DNA of 64,000 nucleotides from Kwoniella bestiolae CBS 10118. Taxonomy: Eukaryota; Basidiomycota; Tremellomycetes; Tremellales; Cryptococcaceae. Position 1 is the first letter of the stretch, and each line of letters starts with the position of its first letter. Position numbers and translations under genes: made by a program. The stretch covers positions 620,001-684,000 of the forward strand of contig NC_089243.1 of assembly GCF_000512585.2 (NCBI RefSeq), given 5' to 3'. Positions 45,245-55,626 of this stretch are shown here, in pieces. The notes under the pieces are model-generated. The model worked only from the letters and a program-made list of their open reading frames with translations, was not told the DNA's origin and made no database searches.

Positions 45245-47058
45245 TGAGGGTTCAGAGGACTCCTTTGATGTTATCTTGTTGATTGTGATGCGATTGTTAT
45301 TGTTATTGTTACCCCCTTAAACGTCCATCCTATCAATACTCGTATACTCCGACAAAATACAAAAGACCGTCCATCAAGTAGTTATTCTTTTGTCTATCCA
45401 AAGTGTGTGTAAGGGATAAAGAAGAATGATAAGATCGACGTAGGGTTGCACACAATATAGTATTGTACAAGCAAGACTATACAACTATGTAACAAAATCC
45501 TGCACCTGAAAAGAATAAGGAAGAGGATAGTCACCAAAGATACGAAATGCCGTTATGACCAAAATACCAATAAACCAATGTGGTCAAGCAACGATTGATC
45601 TGGGCTTACAACTGGTCAAAGCCCGATAGAAGACGATTCCAATCTACTGTACGGATAAATAGGGCGTTCGAAAGAGTGATCGAATATACGATTAGGATCT
45701 CAAGACACAAACCACTGGTAAAGTCGTCCTTGACTATGACCAACTCATGAGCATGCATGTCCATCATTCCAATCGATATGGATAGGTATGAGATGAGATG
45801 GAATGGATTGGGACCAATGGATGGAACACGTCAGACGCGTCTGAGTAGGGATAAGGGACCTGTAAAAGCCCAAGTTAGATCGGAATTAAAGTTAGCGTTT
45901 AAGGGTTCTTGTTGGTCCCATTTACCACCAACAGGCGCCGAGTGGAATGTCTTGAGGTGGGTTTTCGAAGATTGAATGCCTACGCTCAAAGTTGATGGAT
46001 GGTGCGGAAAGAATTCGACGAGTACGAGTTTGACTTCGGTGCGAGGTCAGTCAGCTGCAGGAGTCAACAGCTGTTTCGACCCGATGTACAGCCCCTTCCT
46101 TCCAAATTTATCTTACATTTCACCGGTCAAGAAGTACAACGTGATACCACCATACACATTAGATCCTTCGCTCATGCCTCCAAGCCACTATAAACAGCTC
46201 ATGCTCTCGTCCATCCTCTATGTGCATAAATTCAACCTTCATCCTACATGGCCAGTGCCCGTATCCATATATCAGAGCTGAGTCTGCGCCTAGACTTGTT
46301 TCCGCAAGACCTACTCGTAGCTGTCGATGGTCTGAGCGGAACAGTCTGATTCGTGCAAATTCAATTAGTAGGATTGGGCTTACACTGACAACCTGGCCAA
46401 GATTAGCAAGCTAACTAGAGCTTAGATCGGATCCATCCACTCCCCGTCCCGATGGAATAGTATGACTGCATACGATCGCGATTACCAGTATCGAGGTCTA
46501 ATGCTCTTTTCAACTCTACTTCTCCTCGCGCAAATCTTTGTAACGCAAATGGTCTCAATGCTCTCGCTTGTTTCGTACCACCCGCGGAACGACTTGGGAT
46601 TTCAATGGCAGTCGTTGGCGAAAAGCATAACAGACCTGATCGGCTGGTCAGTAATATGGGGTATATATTGCATTATCGAGCTTCAATAACAACAAGTCAC
46701 CATATAAAGGACAGGACATCGGGACGACCGACAACTTATCTAACAATCAATTTCTGATCATAGTCACACAAGGACACCGATACAGCCTGCAAGACCAACG
46801 TCCATCGCAAGATTATACTAACTAGTAGCTTGCGGATCTACGCTGCTTTCCGTCGGTCCCACATCCTCCTCCAACATTGCATTTTGCTCCTCGAAGACCG
46901 ATCAGCTTCAGCCTGACGACCATCGAAACATCACCATAGATACACAAGTATGCATCAAGATACTTTCTTCATTCGTATACTCCTAATGATACAACAAGAC
47001 TCATAATCATGCTAAATTTACATATCTGATAGACCGTCATCAACTCGTATACACCCTC
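45245..47058. other. Gene-poor stretch between the heptamer array and MUS81
   Basis: 1.8 kb. Open frames at 45757-45975 and 45976-46281 lack recognisable domains and their codon pattern is not convincing. The only frame I call, weakly, is 46462-46689. The segment could include a decayed gene. Confidence 0.35.
46462..46689 (+). CDS. Possible small membrane protein, 75 aa, or 3' exon of an unresolved gene
   Basis: Frame from ATG 46462 to TAA 46687-46689. Two hydrophobic segments: GLMLFSTLLLLAQIFVTQMV and DLIGWSVIWGIYCIIEL, separated by a polar loop (SYHPRNDLGFQWQSLAKS). Codon use is acceptable. No family is recognised and no promoter element was found. It could be the last exon of a gene beginning upstream. 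Confidence 0.3.
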   Translation: MTAYDRDYQYRGLMLFSTLLLLAQIFVTQMVSMLSLVSYHPRNDLGFQWQSLAKSITDLIGWSVIWGIYCIIELQ

Positions 47059-50049
47059 TCACCTGTCCCCATCGTCACTCCCCATGAATGCTTTCCACAA
47101 CTAACCAACCAAACATCAGCTTCATCCCCAACATCTCGGAGGGCGGAGAAAGTTAAAGCTCGGAAGACTCACCTCCCTACTCAACGCATCCCCAATCTTC
47201 CTCCTCCCCTCCCCTCTAACCCTATCCGCAAAGAACATCTCCTTCCCCCTCTTCTTCCTCCTTCCCGATCCTTCATCAACCACCTCAATCTCACTAGGCA
47301 AGGAATCTCGTTCCTTCAAACTCTCGAATAAAGATCGAGGTGTATCCCAAATATCCAATATCGACGAGACCCTCTCTGCACTCATCCCTTTCACGCACAA
47401 CAACATCCTCGCGAATTTCTCTTTGAGCGTTACCGACGCCGACTTATCGTTTAACTCTTGATATGCTCCGAACGTGGTCAGATACTCTTTATCGGGGTGA
47501 ACATCCCTCAAGTGAGATTGCAGTGATTTGTAGGTCGATCTAGATAGACACCTCGTCGGAATGACGTGTAATGGTTTGTCACGATAGGAAGACTGTATAA
47601 CTTTGGTCATTGTCGTCAGGAAATCTATAGTCTCGCTAAGCTTGTGTGTCTCTTTGAGAAAAAATCGATTATGAATCTGGATCTGAGATTTGGCGGTCAT
47701 GATTTGCAGTCCGTGATATTCCATTCGTTCGGTCACTTGCCAATCTTCGACGATGTAGTAGATATGGTTGATGCAAGAGTTGGACAGACGGAACTGCGTC
47801 CACCAGCCATAGTCATTAGCTTCCTTCTTTGAGATCTGGTGTATCGATTGATGATGACAAGGTTCAAAAGTTGTAGCAGAAACGTCCACTCACACACTGC
47901 TCATTATATCTCCCATCCCTGATCGAGCTGCACAAATCATCCAACCTCTTCCTCTCAACCACATAATCCAATACGCACTCATCCTCTTCTCCTCCCAGAT
48001 CACCCACAGTCCTCCGTGCAACCCAACACATATCGCCTAATCGCAGAGCTCGAGTCTCCACTTTGATTCCCTTCGCGGCGAGAGTCTCGGCGATCTTATC
48101 TCGATTGGATTTCGATTCCACTTCTCTAGTATCGACTACCAGGACAATCTCGTACGATCCAGGTGGGTATACGATAGCGTCTGAAGGTTGGAACATCGCG
48201 ATCTTGTCGGCAGGTGTTACTGTCGAGGAAGGGAGGGGTTGATCGAGATGTACATGAACTGTGGGATTTGGGACATGAGAGGATAATCTCGGTGCAGGTC
48301 TAGAGGTCTTCGGCGGTCTCTCTAATTCAGTCAATGAGTGTGATCGATTGGAAGACTGTCCACCGACCTGACGTCGAAGTGCAGCTTCAGCCGCTTGGTT
48401 AGATATGGGAGATTGAGGATTGGCAGGGGCCGAGACGGTACGAGCGAATGTCCTTTCAGCTGCAATGAGGTCTTTGATGGGATAGGGTGATATCGGTTGA
48501 GCCTTAGGTATCTGAGATATAGATACTAGGGTCTCGTCCTCCTCCTCATCTTCATTGGTGGTTCCGTCAATAAGGTCAAGTATAGGTGATCCGCTAGACT
48601 TCCGTTTCTTATTAGTTGCTGAAGCAGGTGTTTCATCGAATTTACTGCAGGTTGGTGGAGCTTCTTCTTCTACGATAAATCCAAACAAGGTAGATTGACC
48701 GGATCCATCTTTGATTGTAGCGGTTGAATGACAATCAACCAAACGGAGTTGTGAGGCAAAGGGATGACTCCGCTGGGAGAACTTGAATTCAACTTTCCGT
48801 AAATTGGTGAATTCCGTAGGGTCTAGACGTATGGAAGCGGAGGTGAGGGAGGGGACCCGATTTCCAGAAGAGTCTGCGGCACATAATGACATAATAGTCA
48901 GCGCCAGTGCGATGGGAAATATTGCAGCAAGAAAGACTCAGTAGACCTACCAATGTACCAGAATTGGAACCTCTCGGCTTTTGACCGGGCGGGGGGTTTC
49001 TCAGGGGAGGTGCGACGAGAAGGTGTATCTGAGGGCATTCGTGCTATTGGCGTTGGAGCTGCCGAGGGTTTACTGCGCGTGGGTATGAGAGGGGTATTGG
49101 ATCCGCCGACAGCAGGTGTATGGAGGAAAGGATGTTTCTCTATAAAACCGAGTTCGGGTCTGAGATTCCTCATAGTCACAGCTACGTCGCTGATCGAGGA
49201 AACGCCAGTCAGCTGCTCCGTTAATCTGAGAGGTCGCAACACGCTCATTGAGACGAGAGAAGATTATGTCACTCACTACCCCTCCTCCGTCAGACAGTAT
49301 TTATGCGGATTCCCCGTAACGTACACATACCCCTTATTCACCAAAGTCTTCATCCCGCTCCACGCAGTAAAGTACGTTCCTTTCTCACTGTGATCATATG
49401 ACGAATCGCAATAATCCTGCGCCCCTCTGATGACTTCCGACTTGGTTAAGAAGACCTGCGTGTTGATTTGAGGATTATCTATGGCCAAAACCAGCGACAT
49501 GAGGATCCCGTATGAGCCTGAACCCCTTGCTGGGATGTAGGCCTTTGGTTTCGAGGCTTTACGAGCTTTCTTCTTTGGTGCTGTCTCTGTCGAGGAGTCG
49601 TGGGAATCATCGTCGGATGGTGTGGATCGGGATTTGCCTTTATTCCTGCTCTCTGCTCAACTATCTGCATGAGCTATGCTCCCAGAGGGCGATCGAAGAG
49701 CCGAGAGAAACTCACTGGCAGGTGATTCCACTACTATGTTATTCTCCTCGCAATACACTTTCCACTTCTTCTCTAATATAGCTACTGTCTTCTCCCCTAT
49801 ATGTTGAAGGACGACTAATTCCCTCGGACGGGAGTAGGTTACCGGACAATTCTGCAAAGATCGACAAGCTTTGTTATACCCTTCTGCAGACTTCATGTTC
49901 TTCTCTCTGGCTGCGTCGCGAAGTTCTGTGAAGAGGGTATAAGCCATCAAGGTCAGCTTTCCGTCTGTCTGCTGTTATGTTGTTGACAACTCACCTTCCA
50001 TCCACTTTAGGAAGATTGGATTGCCGCATGGTGGTTTCTCTCGCGGCAT
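47059..50049 (-). CDS. MUS81: Crossover junction endonuclease MUS81, 840 aa
   Basis: Seven exons: 50049-49995, 49925-49716, 49652-49277, 49189-48951, 48873-47894, 47793-47173, 47100-47059 (2,523 nt, 841 codons). N-terminal helix-hairpin-helix region (MPREKPPCGNPIFLKWMEEL, LQHIGEKTVAILEKKWKVY). A winged-helix segment follows (TYFTAWSGMKTLVNKGYVYV). The XPF/ERCC4 nuclease core has VVDTREVESKSNRDKIAETL, the GDMCW stretch and the signature VERKRLDDLCSSIRDGRYNEQ. The C-terminal HhH2 region is LLCVKGMSAERVSSILDIWD. With Eme1/Mms4 it cuts branched DNA at stalled forks and in recombination. The exon 6 acceptor at 47794-47795 gives NEQCFRLSNSCINHI, matching the usual NEQKFRL with Cys for Lys. Confidence 0.95.
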
Positions 50050-50487
50050 TGCTCGTGCGCATACAGCACTGGTATCAAGAAAGTCTCATATGCAAGTTCA
50101 TATAGGAGCTACAAGAAGAATTGTATGTGCGTTATGAGCGTATGAAGGTAATGGAACCAAGTTGAAAGAGATCAAGATGAGAAATGAGAAATCAGAAAAG
50201 TCAAAAAGTCATTGCAATGTTGATGTTGACAGACGCGTGAAGTCGACTCATGACGTGTGAGTGGCAACTTTACTCGCTGTACTTCAATCAGCCACTTCCT
50301 TTGAAGTCATATCCTCTTCAACCCATGTTCACAATCTCATGCATAATAAATCCACAAATATCAATTGCTGTCGTTCTCCCTGTCGAGTGCGTGCTCCAAA
50401 GTACAAAGTACAAACAGACCAAAGATGGAACAGATACCCCCACCGTCATGTCCCCGTTTCACGACACCTCGTCCAGCTTGCCACCCC
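50050..50487. other. MUS81 promoter and 3' flank of the sugar transporter
   Basis: 438 bp between two minus-strand genes. No element was recognised. Confidence 0.4.
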
Positions 50488-52799
50488 CTACTTGTGTTGT
50501 TTCAACCCGCTCTCCTCAAGGGTGGTGACGTGAGCTTTCATCTTTCTAGGAGAGATCTTGAGATCGTACATCTCGTCCAACTCAGCGAACGTTCTTCCTT
50601 TGGTCTACAAGAAGGTTCACGTCCATCAGCTTGTGATCTACCTACTTGGTGGACCGGCACTTACCTCTGGAAGGAGGAAGAAGTTGATGACCGTACCCAC
50701 TCCACCGAGAATGGCGAACATGTAGAGCGTCTTGACTCCCCAATTCCTAGAGGTAGCGGAGATCATCAGAGGAACCTGTACACAATGCACCAAGCATCAT
50801 CAGTACTTCCACGCCTTAATAAGTGGATTGTGGCCTACAGTACTATTGAAGATAGCCCCCGAAATGGCGTTGGTACTGGCCGCGAACGCAGTGGTCTTCG
50901 CTCTCAAACGAGGAGTAGCGATCTCAGCTGCGCATGTCCATCCAGTACCTGCAAATCCAAAAGCGTACATGAAAACCCAGAGACAGATGAAGGCGAGGGT
51001 AGCGCTGTCAACCGAAGATGATTTTTTCGCGAATCCCAAAGAGGCGATGGCGACATTGAAGACTGTACATGCCAATCCACCTGAGAGGATGAGAGTACGT
51101 CGACCGAGTCGCTCGATGCCGTAGAACGAGACCATGAGGGAGAAAATGAGGATGCAGCTGTGCCCGTTGTTCATTGGTCAGTCGTGGGGTTTTGTCTAAA
51201 ACAGCTTGAAACTCACTAGACAATGACGGAAGCTTGGAATGGCTCGGGTAGACCGGCCTGCTGAAGGAAATCTTTTCGTACATCCCAAGGTCAGTTGCGC
51301 TTATGATAGAAGGTCAAAGGTGTCATGACACTTACATGTGGTATAGTTGAAAATGATTGGACTTCCCGACCAATTCTGCATGACCAATGCAAAGACTGAA
51401 GCGAAAGTTCGTCTCTGTCATGAATTTCTCGTTAGCTCCTCAAAGACCGACCAAGAAAAGTTTCGGAGCAGGAAGAAAGGTGACATACGAGATGAGGTCC
51501 CATGAAGATGTCTTTGAGGGCAACTTCAGAGTTTGAATGACTCTTTTGTTTCTCCTCTTGAATCTCCACCAACATCGCATTATACTCTCTGTCAATATCG
51601 TACCCTTCGACACCCTTGTAGATCTTGTGCAAAGTCTTCTTCGCACTGACTTCATCCTCTTTTCGAGCATAGTACCATGGTGTCTCCGGGAGGAAGGGGA
51701 GCGCGATGATCCATAGACCCAAGAACACGAACTCAGAGTAGATGGCCTTGAGGTAGTTCTCGGGGTCGGTCTGCCATCCCAGTATCAGCTTGTTTGCCTT
51801 TGAGAACGAAGGAGGTAACGATCAGACTGACCATGTTCAAAGTGTTCAGAGCGATCGCAACGAACAATTGACCGAGAGCGTAAGCCCATCCGTAGGTACT
51901 CATCAGCGCACCTCTCAGCTGAGTAGGAGCGACTTCGGAGATATACTATGAACGACGATGTCGATCAGAATCAGCCCGAAGTACCCACCCATACAGAGGA
52001 TATTGGTCTAGGTAGCTTACAGTGAGGACACCTTGCTGGATCAAACCTTGACCCAAGCCCATAAGCATTTTAGCGGCGAGCCAGTCCTTGTAGTTCCTCG
52101 CTACGATCTCAGTGATGATACCCTGTCGATCGAAGCTAAGTAAGCATCGACAACATTTGAAGTTGTGGCTCAAAAGAAGGTGCACTCACTCCGGTGAAAA
52201 CAACGGTCAAAGCGTACAGGGTATATCGTCTTCCAAATCGATCACTGATAAATCCACCTGCCCAATTACCGAGGAACTGACAGAGGTATGCCTATTGTCA
52301 TCATCACATCGAGTCAGCCAGTGTGCAACTTTACCCTAAGGGCATGGGGCAGAGTGAACCACCTACCAAGCCACTCCACATGGAGATATACTGCGCATTA
52401 ACGCTAACATTCCCAGTAGTTGGATTCACGACCGTACCGAATTGCTTGATAAATCCACTATTGGCAAGTACACTCCCTATCGACATCGTCAGCAACTATC
52501 CGTTTGGGTCTTTTGTCGGAATAGGTGTTTCCATGGGAGACCGAACGCAACGTACCAGGTAAAGAAGTCTGATACCCATCCATGATAACTCCAAAGGCAG
52601 TGATCATGCAGAACGTACATGCTCTCCAGAATTTACGCATCGCCTGGATCCTCGATAATCCCGCGAAAGCGGTCGTGTGGTCGATATAGCCTTCACCGAG
52701 TTTATGTACTCCCTCTGCATCCGCAGAAGTGGTGTAGACTTCATCTTTCTTCGAATCCATTCGTTCGAGCTCGGCATGGGCTTGGGTCGGTGCGCTCAT
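50488..52799 (-). CDS. MFS sugar transporter, SP family, complete, about 540 aa
   Basis: The start is MSAPTQAHAELERMDSKKDE at 52799; the stop follows GLKQHK (TAG at 50488-50490). About ten exons. The first helix is CTFCMITAFGVIMDGYQTSL. Family signatures are GGFISDRFGRRYTLYALTVV after helix 2, GQGLIQQGVLT then YISEVAPTQLRGALMSTYGW, PETPWYYARKEDEVSAKKTL after helix 6, YGIERLGRRTLILSGG, and PETKGRTFAELDEMYD at the end. This is the complete SP-family set, in the fungal hexose/alpha-glucoside-like branch. The GYQTSLPG start differs from GYDTGVIGG of classical hexose permeases. Neighbours are a PhyH dioxygenase and a Zn2Cys6 regulator, so an accessory nutrient pathway is possible. The substrate is unknown. 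Confidence 0.92.
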
Positions 52800-53828
52800 C
52801 TTGACTCGTATATGCAGCGTTGGCCTTCACTTGCAATATATGAGAGAAGGCAGATTGAGGTCGAGGATGGGGACGATCATATATATATTGTTTCGGATAC
52901 ACGACCATGATAGAGGAGAGAGAAGAATAAGAACCAATTGTACCGTGATGATAACAAATATACCCCGGCTCATCAGAAATCAAAAATCGATAACGTTGTG
53001 CTGCATCTGCAGGAAATGGAAGGGAAGAAGAGAAAGTTTGGTAACCGGTCAACTAGATATACAGTAAAGAATTGTATCTACATACTGTATCCTTCTGGCC
53101 TTGTATCTTGATGCACTGCACGGTCATCCGGTGCGCGTACCTAGCAAGCAAAGCAAAGGCGAAAGATAAGTCGCTACTAGCGTCTGCGAGAGATTGGAGG
53201 GATGAACCTCCACTCTTTATCTCTTCTGCCCTTCCCCTGAGATTAATTAAATGAGGCGTACTGTAAGGGAACACGGTAGACGGGTATGACCGTGAGCGCT
53301 TCTACAGAGCAGTTTTGCCCGTGGGCCCTCACCTTGTCATGGGGTATCATGCCTTCTGGTTGCCGAGGGATTTATTCGTTCAGAGATAAGTCAGCTGACG
53401 AAAAAAGACCAAAGGTCTCCGAAGACGCGGAAACTCGGGCCCGGCGATAGTCTGAATCACTGCAGCCAGCGCTCGTGATGGAGTCTAAGGCGGAACTTGA
53501 AAGAGGAACGCTAGCATGGGCCTCACGCTCCAGACAGATCCCAAGCAATACATCGACAGTACTTCGTACACTACTCCTTGGGACAACAGTATCATACGTG
53601 CACCACAGGACGCGATATGCTACCTCTGTGATCTCCAAGGCCACTATACTGCGAGAGGTTACACAAATGAATCGGAATAATCCGACTCTGTGTTGCTCTT
53701 GCAGACAAAACGCAGCCAAAACCGCAAGCACTTTATCCAGATACCCAAGACAGCGACAATTTATACACATAAACATCAGAACGAGGGAATTAACAAATAT
53801 ATGAAAAGCTACCAGACACTTATCTAAG
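52800..53828. other. Promoter of the sugar transporter and 3' flank of the dioxygenase
   Basis: 1.0 kb. A 134-codon frame on the minus strand (53372-53776) and a 109-codon frame on the plus strand overlap and have no domain support. No repeat was found. Confidence 0.4.
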
Positions 53829-55003
53829 CTAAGCTACCTCCTGGTTAGGATGGAAAGGCGAGAGGAACATGGTCTCAAACTCGACGCTGAGGTAATCTTT
53901 CACCTCTTCGTCATCCACATAATCCACTGCGATCCTGGTATTGCTCTCTTTCTCGTATTTCTCCAGGAGAGGTTTCAACGATCTAGGAAATTTCTGCTTC
54001 ATCTGGTTCCTGTACCACCTGTTACATATGCTGCCTGTCAACGGCCATCTCGTGAAGCAGGACGAGATTGAAAGGCAACGTACTGAGCAAAATACACGAA
54101 CGCCAGCATGACTCTAGTTTCAGGTGTATGGTTTGGCATACCCGCGTGCCTACACCACTCATCAGCTTCTCTCCCTTTCATGATATCGAGGGAGAACGAC
54201 GACTCACCATGTCCTGAGATCTCTCAAGATCAAACTCCCCTTTTTGACACTAGGATAAACGGGTGGTCTGACCTTCCTCCTCTCCTCGAGTTTCTCATCC
54301 TGTACGAAACCTAGCGTATAAGTCTGATGGTCCGTCCATGGAGACGAGTTGTTGGTACCCAGCCAGACCTCCGTGGAACCGTTCTCGGGGGTGACGTCGA
54401 TCAGACAGACATTCATGGCAATTGCATAAGGATGGGAGAGATGTCGACCTTTGACGTCCTTGTGGACTTTCTGGCGGGTGGTGGTGTTGCCTAGGAGAGT
54501 GTTGGATCGGATGTAGTGCAATTCTGGGACTGGACCGAGGACGCTGGATAGGACAGAGGAGGCGAGCTTGTTGGCATAGATTTGGGGAAACATGTATTCT
54601 ACGTTACACCCCTTTCGAGTCAGCACGCGGCCTATACAGCATCATGAAGCGGATTATATGGCTCACCCTCGAGGATGGGTGGGACCTGCGAAACATTGCC
54701 TTTATCTGCTCCCTGACTAGATATTCATTGTCAGTGGACCGTAGCAGCCATGTCGATAGAGCGGGATTGAACCCACTTCCAATGTACCTTGACAGACCCG
54801 TTGACGATCTTCTCAGTATCAGATTTCATCTTCTCGTTCAGCTTGTCGATCACCTCCACATCGATGGCATTCTCAAGGACCACCACACCATCTTTGAAGA
54901 GCGCATCCACCGCGTCAAAGAGATGTTCATCTGCAATGTTACCTGTTGATCGCTCGGTGTCGGAAAGGGGGACGATGACTACTGAATCGGTTGGGACTGG
55001 CAT
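53829..55003 (-). CDS. Phytanoyl-CoA dioxygenase (PhyH) family protein, 302 aa
   Basis: Five exons: 55003-54788, 54712-54667, 54598-54208, 54149-54084, 54018-53829 (909 nt, 303 codons). The N-terminal half reads LFDAVDALFKDGVVVLENAI and GADKGNVSQVPPILEEYMFP. The iron-binding HxD is in RQKVHKDVKGRHL, the distal histidine in LRDLRTWHAGMPNHTPETRV, with the 2-oxoglutarate-binding arginine probably in ETRV. The family uses Fe(II) and 2-oxoglutarate to hydroxylate small molecules; in fungi many members act in secondary metabolism or nutrient catabolism. No peroxisomal signal is obvious (C-terminus QEVA). Divergent from the Zn2Cys6 regulator across 623 bp. Confidence 0.9.
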
Positions 55004-55626
55004 TGTTGCTTGATACGAGCTGGATGGACGAGGGTGTGGTACGTTTGTTGTTGAAGGACATCATAGAGGTTACAATGTTCAACTCGTATATATCCAGTGG
55101 ATGGAGTGCATGACGCCTACATCGTTGTGATTGCTATCTCTGTATGCATGTTGATCTGAACTTTCGGTAATTACACTTTATTCTGCGGACCGGACTATCA
55201 GAGGTTAGCGTTGTCGAGGAAAAGAATCACGTTACTGTATGCGCTACGTTTTCATGCGACATGAACATGAATGTCCAATTGCAGCGCGTGTATTCTCAAG
55301 CTCGGACAGATCTTGCGAGCATTTTGTCACACTGATTGATAGATGGATAGTCATCTTGAGGTACCATCAGAGCCCACTAACCTGTTATCCTACTCTCGCG
55401 GGCACGGGCACGGTTATATTGCGTTATATCAGACTCCGGCCGATTAGTCCGGTCAAATCACTGCCTGCCTATATGCGCTAGTCTGAACTACTTGGATATC
55501 GTTATCAAATGAACGGTCTCTAGGCAATCTTGCACTTTTGTATCCGATAATTCAAATGCGTACATCCTCATGGCTACTTCATCTTCACATCTTCCGACCA
55601 CCAGCCAATAGAGGAACGTACTACCT
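55004..55626. promoter_or_regulatory. Divergent promoter between PhyH dioxygenase and Zn2Cys6 factor
   Basis: 623 bp. It contains CGG/CCG triplets (for example around 55190 and 55438-55450), the half-site of Zn2Cys6 factors. No clean inverted CGG pair was established by eye. Confidence 0.4.

Noticed and set aside
45757..46281. Two consecutive plus-strand frames
   Set aside because: No recognisable domain; frames overlap other equally good ones. They could be a decayed gene but I cannot support it.
53372..53776. 134-codon minus-strand frame overlapping a 109-codon plus-strand frame
   Set aside because: Two long frames over each other indicate stop-poor sequence, not genes; no domain in either.
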